64,000 bases of DNA from Gnomoniopsis sp. IMI 355080. Its lineage: Eukaryota; Ascomycota; Sordariomycetes; Diaporthales; Gnomoniaceae. The notes beneath the pieces are model-generated. The model was not told the origin of the DNA. It worked only from the letters and a program-made list of their open reading frames with translations, and made no database searches. Within the stretch, counting starts at the first letter, position 1, and every line of letters starts with the position of its first letter. Shown here piece after piece: positions 9,791 to 20,072 of this stretch. The stretch spans positions 103,837-167,836 of the forward strand of contig JAPEVC010000054.1 of assembly GCA_027946555.1 (NCBI GenBank), read 5' to 3'. Position numbers and translations under genes: made by a program.

Positions 9791-12700
9791 CATCAACCTA
9801 CAGACATGTTGGAGTCCTCAAGGCAAAGGCAAAACGTACGTATGCGGAAATACGCATACCTCGCCTGCCTTGCTCTCTCTGAGCATATGAAAGTCAGAGC
9901 ATGGACCCACCTGTCAATGCAGCCACGTCGGACGGGAGGCGAATATGCTTTGCTGATCCCTGTAACCCCAGCTAAAACGTCTTGGAGTCTGGCAGCCCAC
10001 TGACACTGCCCATTGCGCTGCTATGGTAGGATACCCGGATAGGTGCCTTAGGTCCTTAGGTAGATAGGTAGCCAAGCGGCGGAAGCCTGAAAAGGGTGAC
10101 GCGGCGGCCGTATACCTGCCACACCTCCCGTTGCACATCTCGAATGTTGCAGAAGGCGTTCGAACACACCCGCACAGATCGCACTGCCACATTGTGCACA
10201 TGTTCAAAAGTCCCTAGTATGTTTTGCAGAACATAACAACATTCGCCACCACTCACTCACAAGGCTCGGTTGCGGACGCGCGGCTTGGGCCGTTGGAGTC
10301 ATCTTGTTGCCATATGCGAAATGGACGGCGTGGCTGCGTGGGAGGCAACCAACCAGTCGGGTCGGCAATCTTCACCTCGCCCGAACCATAGAGTTGAGTC
10401 GGGAGCCTAGCGACGTGAGTCACAGCCACTCGGCTCCGACGTTGCGTGAGTGTTCCGAGACAGGCAAGGTTCGATGCCGCTGCGGTGGGCTCGGAGTAAT
10501 CGGTGACAACAAGAAAGTCCCCGAGAGACATCTCGGCGCAAATTGAGGCTTAGTAATGAGCTTCATTCGCAGCTCCAGGCGAGCGAGACGAGGTAAGCTA
10601 GAGTACCGTAACTCTCTAACACTTCATCAAAACAGCATTCATTCATTAATTTTGCCTGAATCGTTCGCCATCAGCCGTGCTTCTTGATGGAAGACGGTTT
10701 TAGGGCTCGCTCCGACGCCCGAAATGAGGGGACTGGAATCGATTCGCATATTCTTGCCAACTTTGGGCTACGCTGGTTGGCGATAGTTTCCCACCGCATG
10801 TATAGATGTTCGCTGGCGAGCGATTTGCGGTGTTCTATGTTATTGATTCATGGAAACACAGCATCTAAGCCGTCATATTTCTCCAGTTGCAGAGGCATCA
10901 GTGGCTTACCTAATTGCCGGCCTGGTGGTCGCATTGAAAGCATGGCATTTGTTGTCAGACGCCGTGTCCGGGCGAAGGGCACCTACATGCCCCCGGCGGT
11001 AGAGCCTGGAGCAACCCACCAAGTACAGCCATATATTATGGTTCGCACATTTCGCCGAACCATTTACGATGAAGTCTTCACTTTCGTCCACACTGTGGAC
11101 AATTGGTCAGCCAGACTGGTCACTGCAATGAGCTGGCAGAGTTAAGACCAAGGCATGATGGTCTGAGCAACTGGCCGTGCGTTGGAGGCGCAGGCTTGAT
11201 ATTCGCAGAGATGAAAATTATTCCTGGACAATGCTCGTCACAAGTGAAGAATGCCTCGACTTAAAAATGGCCCTTGGGGAGTAAGTTTGATAAACTGGGA
11301 TTCATGCGTTGGCGGCCACACAGGTGACCTATCTTGGGCTGAGCGGCACAGCGCTTAGATCAGAGACGGCAAGCCACGAATATGATTATTTTGCTAGCAT
11401 GTGAAGTCTGACATGTTGGGCAGGCAGGCATATCACACTTGGGCCACGATTCCGTAGTCAGAACAAGTCGGGTATTAGCCGGATGTGTTGAAGTGACGGT
11501 CACGAGAAGGAAGACAAAGTGCCCCAGGAGGAGTGAGGAGACGGCCAACATCCCCAAATCAGAAAATAGACTTCCCTTATGACGGCGTCTTATCAACACC
11601 CTCATGGAAGAAACGCTGCGCAAAGGGGCAGGTGTAGATGGCCATTGTCTGTCAGCTCTAGCCCATGGTACAGATTGCCTTGTCACATCATCGTGAACTG
11701 TCCTCATAGTAGCGGGCTAGCAAAGTCGTGTAGTGTGTAGCAGGAGGAAGAGCATCCTTGATGGTTGTCTGCCAGGAACTGGGATGTTGCCTCTGGTAAC
11801 CAATCAATCCTCATGAATTTTACGCGGTACTGTGTACTGCGATATAGGGTGGGTATGCTTGCATGGAAAGCTCCGCACGACGGTTGGTCTAACCAGGCTG
11901 GGACTGCAAACGGTCGTCTTCTTCAGATCCTCCCGACGTGGCTCAGAACGTCATTCGACCTCAACCGCATTCTCGCCAAAGTCACTCGGACCAACGCCCT
12001 ATCGCTTCAGGCTAATTATAATGTATTGCACGAACTAAGTACAGCAGCAACGCACTGTCCCTGGTAGCAAGCCTCTCATCCTGCAGACCGAGCCCAATCT
12101 CTAGTCTGCCTGTTGGCAGCCGGGGAGGTTCTTACCTGCGCAGTCTTTCGTCGCGCGCGAGATTGCCCATCAAGATAGGCCACCACGTCCCTGCCTAGGT
12201 ACATAATGGGCAGTTCATCTACGGGATATTAGATCTTTGGACTGGACTGGACTGTACTTGAACCATGCCCGGGCTTCATGGGCGGTCTCCCACGTGTGTC
12301 CTACGGACTAGTTGGTAAATGCCGCTTCCTTTCCGTCACCAAGGTCATCACGCGATCCATCCCGTTCTGGAACCAAAATAGAAACGTTCCTTCATGGTCC
12401 ACATGGCTCACCACCTACACCTACTTCCAAGTCTTTCAACAGAACGTCCAGGTAGGGCTGACACGTCTCCATATGCCATGCAACCTGGACCCATGTTTGT
12501 GGGAGTGATGCTGCGCCGTAAGCAACCCTCCCCTGCATTTGGGGAAGCACTCGTTCTGTGGTCATCTTCAATGTCGTCAACTTATCCTCGTCTCCTGCCT
12601 AGTCAGGTCGGTGGGCCCCCTTTTTCTTTGGCTAGGTAAGTATTCACCAGGTATTGGATGCTCCTTGTGTGAACCCTCGTAGTCGACACAGGGATACGGC

Positions 12701-13367
12701 ACGTTGCTCTGTTGCATCGTCGCTGTTCATCCAAACAAACACAGGCTACACCTCTCCGTTGGCCAAGGCTTCATTTCCATATTGCCTATACAGAATCTTC
12801 AGACTCATAATCTGGTCGTCTCACCGGATATATCATCCCGTCCGGCACAACGAGTGAGCTGCCAATGGACAACCGTCATCAGGTATTTGTCTGCAGGTCT
12901 TTATTACCACCGATGAGGGCGAGAGATTGCTGGTTCGCCGGCAGCTGTCCAAACAGTGGGCTCCTTCACTCTGGTCCGCTTCCGGTGGAACAAACTGGCT
13001 CAAGTGAGCTCAGGATCAATATTCTATCAGAAGGATGGGAAGCGTACCTAGGTACTCTGTACAAGGATACAAGATCAGCCTCAGACCCACTCAGCCTAGT
13101 CCCTGGGCCTGACCTCACTGTCCACACCTCTTCTTCCAACCCACCATCGCTTTGAACACCAACATAGCTCGGCCTTGAGTTGGGGGCCGTATAATATATA
13201 GGTATGGCTACCCAACTCGTAGAGTCCGGGACACATGTGAGACAACTGCTTCTTCGTCTCTGCTGTGTGTAACTTACTATAGGAGCCTTCTGCCCTTTAT
13301 AAGCAGTCTCACTCTGATGTCTTTCGCTCTCCACACATCTCACTTCAGTCGGCTTTCACTCGGAAGC

Positions 13368-14912
13368 ATGGGTCCAACTACACGTTCCCGCCGCCAACAG
13401 CTAGTTCCACCCGGCCAGAGCGAAATTCCCAGAAGCGTCCCTGTGGCACCGGACTCATCTAGTGATGACGATGTAGGCAGTGATGCCTCGATGGAGGGAG
13501 ATGAGGATGAGGATGAGGACACCCGGACAGTCGTCTCGTCACCATACACCATGATCAATTACGACATCTCGAACCTCGATCCAGAGACGCAGTCAGACGT
13601 AAGACAACTTTTTCGCGAGACCCCAGCCTCGGAACCGCCACCACTCGTTCTTCAATGGTGTCAGTTCAATCAAGACCAGGAAGACAATCAGTTCTACGCA
13701 TTCCAACTCCACGAAGTAGTGCCTAGATCCATCCGAATAGGTTCTCTCACCAGTAAATACCGAGAGGCCAGATGCAACTGCATGGGAGACAGTCCAAAGC
13801 CATGCAAGCACCTGATATATCTCCTAGACCTGCTCAACCGTATCGCCGGCGACAAGATACTCGACGAGCCAGTCCAAAAACTCCGACCAGATGGCGCCTC
13901 GACACAAATGGACCGGCCCTTTGAGAAGATCGCAACCTTTCACCTCGATTTGCTGGCGAGCAACCTGCACTGCGACGTGGGATCCCCCGAGTCTCATGCC
14001 AACGTCAATCCTGTCCGCCTGGAAGAGACACGAGAACTGTTGGCGGCTGTGGGTGACTCGGACGCAGACGACTACGCCGTCAAGCATTTCCGCCCAGACA
14101 TCTTCGAGGACCGCAACTCATTACTGCAGCAACACGACATCATCACCGGTGACGATCTTACCAAAACGGTAGCAAGAATGCTCATGACCAACAACGACTT
14201 CTTTGCCTACTTTCTGAAGCTCCTTGGACCGACATCCAAAGCCCGAGATGGCTTTCGGAGCATACAACGGCACGTCGACCGAGTGCTCCGTGAGCTAGAC
14301 GCATACTATCGAAAGAGCACTTCAGAACAGACTGAAGTCGCCAACAGTGTTGAAGGACCACGGGACGTCGCCTGGGCAGCGACGCACATTATTCGTGCCG
14401 TCACTACGATACAGTACCTCCTCCAGAACAGAGAGGACGCGCCATCGCCAGCAGAGCGAGCCAGTGCAGCTCGCACGCTGGTGCAAATTCTGTACACGGT
14501 CGTGTTCGAATGGAATCGCGACATCACTACGAGCGGCACCGCCACAGGTGGTGGTGGCGGCGGCGGTAGCAGCAGCAGCAGCAGGATGACCCCTGTGCCA
14601 GGATCAATAAACAACAACCTTTACCTCCGCCTAATGGAATCCCAAACTACACCGACCTCGACGTCCTTCATCCTCGGCTCGCTCGCCCACCTCCCGGAGC
14701 AGAATCAGTGGATCGAGACGCTAGAAGATATCGAGGCCAGACTGACGACGTACGCACCGCCAACCGCATTTATGATACAACTGCGCAACCTCATTGCGCT
14801 GATGAGGAGCAGTCGCCCGCAGGCTGCAGGCCAGAGGAGCAGCGCCGCGGGGAGCAAGCGAAGTGGTGACGAGGGGACTGGACGTCAGGGAGGACCGAAG
14901 AGGGCGCGATAG
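13368..14912 (+). CDS. SWIM-type zinc-finger protein
   Basis: Single exon, 514 aa from the ATG at 13368; an ATG at 13317 lies in the same frame, but the 13368 one begins MGPTTRSRR, a more usual start. An acidic block (GDEDEDEDT, residues about 44-52) precedes the SWIM finger, Cys136-x-Cys138-x7-Cys146-x-His148 (CNCMGDSPKPCKH). The remainder, 150-480, is largely alpha-helical with no other named domain. It is interrupted by a low-complexity Gly8-Ser5 linker near 395-410 and ends in a basic tail (PKRAR). SWIM fingers bind DNA or protein; examples are Shu2-type recombination factors, MuDR transposases and plant FAR1. This protein has no transposase or kinase domain, so it is probably a stand-alone nuclear factor (inference). 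It converges on the kinase-like gene downstream. Confidence 0.8.
   Translation: MGPTTRSRRQQLVPPGQSEIPRSVPVAPDSSSDDDVGSDASMEGDEDEDEDTRTVVSSPYTMINYDISNLDPETQSDVRQLFRETPASEPPPLVLQWCQFNQDQEDNQFYAFQLHEVVPRSIRIGSLTSKYREARCNCMGDSPKPCKHLIYLLDLLNRIAGDKILDEPVQKLRPDGASTQMDRPFEKIATFHLDLLASNLHCDVGSPESHANVNPVRLEETRELLAAVGDSDADDYAVKHFRPDIFEDRNSLLQQHDIITGDDLTKTVARMLMTNNDFFAYFLKLLGPTSKARDGFRSIQRHVDRVLRELDAYYRKSTSEQTEVANSVEGPRDVAWAATHIIRAVTTIQYLLQNREDAPSPAERASAARTLVQILYTVVFEWNRDITTSGTATGGGGGGGSSSSSRMTPVPGSINNNLYLRLMESQTTPTSTSFILGSLAHLPEQNQWIETLEDIEARLTTYAPPTAFMIQLRNLIALMRSSRPQAAGQRSSAAGSKRSGDEGTGRQGGPKRAR
14547..14583. repeat. GGN/AGC trinucleotide repeat inside coding sequence
   Basis: GGT/GGC units followed by AGC units encode a Gly8-Ser5 linker in the SWIM protein; such tracts commonly vary in length between isolates. 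Confidence 0.85.
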
Positions 14913-15365
14913 AAGCCGCGCTGGTTGTGGGCAAGACTGGAAATTTGGCAGACATGGAATGGAGAATAAACGGGCTTGCCCCGGTTCTCGTGCCAATGTA
15001 TGAACACTGAACCTTGTATTCTTCGCACGCGGGCGTTATTGTGTCGACAGCTTAGATACCTCTGGCCTGATGGTCAACAACATCTTATTCTCAGCTTGCT
15101 CATTGTCATGTTAAGCACAAACATGGCTTTGAATGATTAACGTATGACATGGCATGCCGAAGGTGACGATAAAGCGCTTTCTAATTAGCCACTGCTAGCT
15201 TTCTTGTTTGTCTTTCTTCTTGCGGCACCTCCGACTCAAGCTGTTGGGTTCCTTGCAATACTCTACTCGTTACCTTCCCTTCAATCAAATGACCACAGAT
15301 GAGATAAAAGGGAATATTTGAACAAAAAGGTGATAATACCATGGGTTTCTCGGGTCTGTGACTCC
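14913..15365. other. Intergenic between convergent genes
   Basis: The 3' flanks of the SWIM and kinase-like genes. No other feature seen. Confidence 0.6.
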
Positions 15366-17192
15366 CTATGCCCGCATCTTTGACTGCAACACTCCTAGAG
15401 CTTCATCGATCTCTGCCAATGTCGGTCGCCCAAAGTGGTTGTCATCCCAAGTGCCCTGCTTTATCTGCTTCTCCCTATCTAACAGAAACTCTTCGGCCCA
15501 CCTCACTTCGTTCATCCAGAAGCCCTTTGCCACAGACCTGATCTGTGATGGCGAACCATGACCCCTCGGATCCTCTCTAAGGACGATCTTGCTGCCCTTG
15601 CGGACAACGTAGTTGCTTAACTGGCACCTCCGTCCCCGGGTACATTGATCAATCAGGCCTCGAAGTTCGGGCGGCGTGCAGCGAAACTCTGGAAATTCGA
15701 ATTCTGGCTCGTTATGATACGATTGCCAGATAGCCCCACGCTGAGGAGCAGACATGCCCTCGAAGATACACCACAGGAGCCGGCCCAGCATGTACACCAC
15801 CGCATATTCCTGCTCGTTCCAAGTAAGGCATATCCAGGGGATATTGTAGCCCATGGGTGGACTGTCGTAGTAGTCATCCGGGTTGCAGAGCTTTCGGTAG
15901 TTGGGAAGGAGCCGCTGCATTATGTCGCGGGAACGTTGACGTGAGGGCCAGGAACCTTTTGACCCAAACTCAGAGTGATCCGCAGTGTCACCTTCATCTT
16001 CTTCTTCCTCGTCGATGGACAATGCCATTATATAGTCGATGGCATTGACCTCCGGCGAACCGAACTCGCACCACACACCCCTTTGTTCCATATCGACGAT
16101 TATGGGGCGCTTCTTATCGGCTGGAAAGACGATCTGATCCAGGCGTAGATCTGGATAGTAAGTGTGCGCCTGTGATCGTATATGAAGCATCCCAGAACAA
16201 ATATCCCTGGCCCATCGGATTTGATCTTGGAGTTTGAGCAGATGGTTGACTCGCAAAAGTGGCAATTCGTCTCGTAGACCGCCGCCAGAGTGAAATGGCA
16301 TCAGGAAACCTACCACAACTGTTCGCTTCTTGTTCATGCGCGTTGCTTTGGTAACCAGCCGAACCGGTGACGAGATGATGTTTGGATGCGCCGGCATCGT
16401 CAGCAGGACACGAAGCTCATGATACATGAATTTGACGCTGCTCGTGAGTGCTTTCAGCACCCACAAAGCCTCTTGCTTAGGTCGTTCCTTGCTGAAATCT
16501 GCGTCTTGCCGATGTCGAACGACACAGACGCTGTCATGCAGTTGCCGGACAAAGACCAAATCATATATGTCAAGACTTGGAGGTACTGACTTGATGTCTA
16601 CTTGGCCCTCCCACATCTTCGTCAGCTCATTAACGGTGTTGTAATGACTTTCGAGGTCCCAATGGTATCTGACTTGTATGTCCACGTCCTCAACCTTCAT
16701 TGGAAGATTTCCAAAAACGAGACGACTGCCGAAAGGACTCTCATAGTACAGCTCCCTGATTTTTTCGTGTCCATGCTTTTCCGTCCATGCTTGCAACGCT
16801 CTGAGAACATAGGAGTAGATACCTTGCCGCCGGAGTCGCGTGCAATCGCGAGCATGGAATACCGTATCCAGGTCGAGCAGCTTTCTCATCGTCGGTTCTT
16901 CTGTAACATCCTCAGAGAGTAAAGCATCGCACCTGATTGGCGGGACCTCTCCAAGAAACAAAGGTATCGCATAAAATTGGGTTCCCAGGCCAGCACAGCC
17001 GTCAAGCTTCCACAAAGGGTGCTTTGGAGGGTCGAGACTGTCGATTCGATTCTTCGGGTTGAGCTGCGAGTCTTCCCATGGTCTCGCGATGTTCTCGACT
17101 CGTTGTTCAATCAAATTCTTATGAGGCGTGGGCGTATGGAAGACTGCTGTTGGATGTATCACATCGTGTATAGTCTGGGTGCTGAGATCCAT
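15366..17192 (-). CDS. Protein-kinase-fold protein with degenerate catalytic motifs
   Basis: Single exon, 608 aa. Residues 1-235 form a fungal-specific N-terminal region without a named domain. A kinase fold can be traced from about 240: beta-3 lysine in LWVLKAL (Lys247), alpha-C glutamate in YHELRVLL (Glu259), and hinge VGFLMPFHSGG. The catalytic-loop position reads YYPDLRLDQIVF (345-356), where HRDLKPEN is expected: His is Tyr and the Asn is Gln. The DFG site reads IVDMEQ (Asp367), keeping Asp but losing Phe-Gly. A C-lobe segment with EQEYAVVYMLGRLLWCIFEGM follows, and PTLAEIDEAL ends the lobe. Lys, Glu and both Asp remain, so weak activity cannot be excluded; I judge a pseudokinase or atypical kinase. 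Long kinase-like orphans of this kind are common in plant-associated Pezizomycotina. Function unknown. Confidence 0.75.
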   Translation of the reverse strand: MDLSTQTIHDVIHPTAVFHTPTPHKNLIEQRVENIARPWEDSQLNPKNRIDSLDPPKHPLWKLDGCAGLGTQFYAIPLFLGEVPPIRCDALLSEDVTEEPTMRKLLDLDTVFHARDCTRLRRQGIYSYVLRALQAWTEKHGHEKIRELYYESPFGSRLVFGNLPMKVEDVDIQVRYHWDLESHYNTVNELTKMWEGQVDIKSVPPSLDIYDLVFVRQLHDSVCVVRHRQDADFSKERPKQEALWVLKALTSSVKFMYHELRVLLTMPAHPNIISSPVRLVTKATRMNKKRTVVVGFLMPFHSGGGLRDELPLLRVNHLLKLQDQIRWARDICSGMLHIRSQAHTYYPDLRLDQIVFPADKKRPIIVDMEQRGVWCEFGSPEVNAIDYIMALSIDEEEEDEGDTADHSEFGSKGSWPSRQRSRDIMQRLLPNYRKLCNPDDYYDSPPMGYNIPWICLTWNEQEYAVVYMLGRLLWCIFEGMSAPQRGAIWQSYHNEPEFEFPEFRCTPPELRGLIDQCTRGRRCQLSNYVVRKGSKIVLREDPRGHGSPSQIRSVAKGFWMNEVRWAEEFLLDREKQIKQGTWDDNHFGRPTLAEIDEALGVLQSKMRA

Positions 17193-19511
17193 TTTGAGCT
17201 GGACCTTCCGAGTCTTTCAGGGAGTGTATGTATGTATGCTGTCTCTCCCTAAGCTCAGGAACCGTTGTGTTGGGGATGGTCGCTCGCACCTCGAAAGAGA
17301 GGGCGAGGGGTTATCTCAAGGCAGAGACAAACCTTGCCAAGCCTAGCTCGCGTATTCACTGTTGCTTTTCTTCGCTTCTTCACTACTTCACGGGCGACCC
17401 CCTGCTCATTAACGTCGAGTCCCCACAATACTTCGGCTGATGGGTCTTCAGCTGCCAAGACAACGGTAACGGTATGGGCCGACCCGAGAAACAGGTGGGC
17501 CAGAGGGTGGGACAGAGAGCGGACCAGTAGGAGCCGTGCCGGTAGTGGACTAGCAGGTCAAGTACCTGGTCCATGAGCTAGTAGGCGACACGGAAAGATC
17601 GGGATTGTGTGGAGACAGCAACCAAGTCATTGAACGCAGTGGAGGGAGGGGATCCAGCTTCTTGCAGTTGTGTATGCAAGAAAATTTCGAAGAAGGAAGG
17701 TCGTAGACCGCGTGACTGAGCTCGGGTGGGAACTAATTCACAAACCTTGATCAGTACCTCGATCTCTGTGGTCAAGTGTGATGTATTACTGCCCGATGGC
17801 AGTCTTCAGCTGTACATACCTGTCTCGTACATGTGGAAGGACTCGCAACCTGGGTGTTGATGTAGATCACGAGACTGTCGATTGTCCCAAGTTTAGGTGG
17901 CCGATTGCCGACCGCTAACGTCCAATGGGCCGAAAATTAGGCTGAAGGTGGAAGCGTCCTCAAGAGGGCTTCCTCTGCATTCGCTGACAATGCGTTCGGA
18001 TAATTTAAGGTAGTGAAGATCGGTCGGCAGGTGACCTGTCATGGAAGACGATGGTCAGTACGAATCCGGTGGTGGAGGCAAATGACGAGCGGCGCTGAGT
18101 AGCAGGGACATCTCACCGATTGGCTATATTTTCCGTGTCCATCAAAGAGCAGTGAAGGGGATTCACTGACGTGGTAAACATTCACCCGTTAGTAGAATGC
18201 TTTTCGAGACTCTCAGCGCGTAGCGATCCCAGAATCAGCAGTCCGCGAGACGAGGCGGTGAATACTTTTGAAAGGCAATTGATGTGGAAAAAGAGGATGA
18301 AGCTGCGCGTGGAGCCGAGGCTTGGGTGATTGCCCATACGACCTAAGTCAATGGTGTCAGAAGGAGCTAGGTAGAAGTAAGTAAGTACCAGGTAGGTAGG
18401 TGTACCGTACATTGCTTCCCTGACCAGCCACATGCAGACCACATGCAGACGTATTCGGGGTCCATCGATTGACTGACTACGTACCTAGAGACAGGTAGCA
18501 AGTCACTCGAGGCTGGAAAGTCCGCGGATAACCTGCTATTACTCACCAGTCTCGCGATGTACAGTCAACTTATCACAAACGCTGGAATGGTCCGTGGAAG
18601 CCATACGCGGCCGCCTCCTCAAAGGCGTACTCTAGGACGTGCATCGAAATAGTCCATAGTCCATGTCGGTTCAGTAAATGGCCCCAAATGCTTGGTGGCA
18701 TAGGTAGACGGGAAGAACCCCCCCCCCCCCCAAAAAATTCAGGACTTGCGTCGATAGTCGAAGTAACTACACGGCCAGACCAACGACGTAGGTGGGGCCA
18801 TCTATCCATGAGAGGTGAGATATGGACAAGAGCGGGCAAAACTGGCCTGTGACCAAGCGCAACAGCAACCTCTCTATCAGCTTCAATGTAGGGTCCGATT
18901 GACTGAGACGATCCACTGGTTTTCCAGAGAATGACCGTTGTCACGGCAGCTCTAATAAGCTGCTATCTGCCATGCGTCGTTCGAGGTTCATAATGAGAGA
19001 CACATTTCCTTGTATTGGGTAGCTAAAAACAACCTTGTCATCTTAAATACTCTTAAGGTATCGGACGACCTCGATGGCCTTCACAATGGTACGTTTCACG
19101 CCTTGCGCCGCCTCGTGGCTGTGCGGTATGCCACTCAGACTTGCACCATGTTGCCAATCAATCGACTGGACACTTACGGCAGAATATAAAATCGTCACCC
19201 CAAGCTACTGCGGTCATCGTCGCCGCGTGTGATTCTTCGGACACATAACTCCAAGCAGCTCTTCGAAATGGCCCTTCCAAGACTCCAGCCTTGCATGACC
19301 AGTCAGAGGGGATCATTAATCGAGATGTCCGAGATTCCAAGACCGACTACCATTGACCATGGCCCTGAGGCGCTTGAACTGAAGGATGCGCGCGCGAGCT
19401 GAGTATCATTGGCTTCCACACTGACCGTCGCATATCTTTTCGCATTCGTATATGCGGGCATATTCGCTCGAGATTGACCTAGTCAAAGGCTACCAAGTAG
19501 GCCAGAAGACC
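17193..19511. other. Gene-poor intergenic stretch
   Basis: No convincing gene. Contains a 14-C run (18718-18731), short AGGTAGG/TACCTAG clusters around 18365-18490, and the promoter region of the kinase-like gene. Confidence 0.55.
18718..18731. repeat. Homopolymer C14
   Basis: Fourteen C residues followed by six A; the longest of several C runs, all on the plus strand. Confidence 0.9.
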
Positions 19512-20072
19512 TCAAGCCCGGCTAGTAGTTGATGGAGGTGCCAAGTGACAGAACTTTCCCCGGTCTCGTGGATGTACTGTGCAACAAAATGTCCGCAGGC
19601 GGGTAAGTCGTAGACTAGGGTCTTGTAGGAGGAGGGAGAGAAAGTCTTCACTAAACCTCACCGGGGTGCCCTGAATCGTGACTTCCTTCATTTTCTCACC
19701 GGTCTCAGGCTCGCTTAATTGCTCATGCAAGATGTCCAGCTCGCGCCCTATGTCGAGGTTGGACCAGCGTTGCCAACTAAGGGTGTCATTCTGCAGACTC
19801 CGCTCGCTAGGTTCTTGTTGCAGGATCAATAGCAAACTTGTTACTGGGGAAGTGATCAAAACAACAAAGAAGGCTGCACAGAAGATGCAGGCCGTCTTCC
19901 GCAGGCCTCCGTTGGCCTGCAGAGATCCGGCGGTCAGGTCGAGTCTTCACACCGGTGCGGAACGTCGCTCCACCTTGGCCATCCACGGCTCGTAGTCGTC
20001 AACAGTTCCGCGTATCCTTACAACAAGGCAAGTCCCGGGTATGGGGCAGTTGATGAGGCGAATTCGAGACAT
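19512..20072 (-). pseudogene. Possible gene relic: one-helix membrane protein
   Basis: Two coding-like segments on the minus strand. Segment A (from an ATG at 20072, or further upstream as an open frame DKYRTT-MSRIR) reads RLINCPIPGTCLVVRIRGTV then DDYEPWMAKVERRSAP and stops. Segment B (19916 to 19512) reads ANGGLRKTACIFC, a hydrophobic helix AAFFVVLITSPVTSLLLIL, then an acidic helical tail (NLDIGRELDILHEQLSEPE) with a conserved-looking VTIQGTPVRFSEDFLSLLL. Joining them needs removal of only 36 nt (19917-19952), below the usual fungal intron minimum, or use of a weak GTGGAG donor giving 57 nt. No clear upstream exon was found. I therefore treat it as a decayed or incompletely resolved gene. 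Codon choice in segment B looks coding. No family assigned. Confidence 0.3.

Larger units (their letters stand above)
9591..13367. other. Intergenic, 3.8 kb
   Basis: Separates the divergent Hsp20 and SWIM genes. Frames up to 153 aa (10684-11145) carry no recognisable motif. It contains palindromes of the CCTAGG type at 12194-12199 and a perfect GTACCTAGGTAC at 13044-13055, and a small (GGACT)3 repeat around 12239-12254. Confidence 0.55.

Noticed and set aside
9591..9900. Heat-shock elements upstream of the Hsp20 gene
   Set aside because: No three-unit GAA/TTC alternation found; only a scattered TTCGAA.
10460..10485. GGTTCGATGCC resembling a tRNA B box
   Set aside because: No T-stem pairing and no A box upstream.
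10684..11145. 153-aa plus-strand frame
   Set aside because: No motif, no plausible codon bias or splice context.
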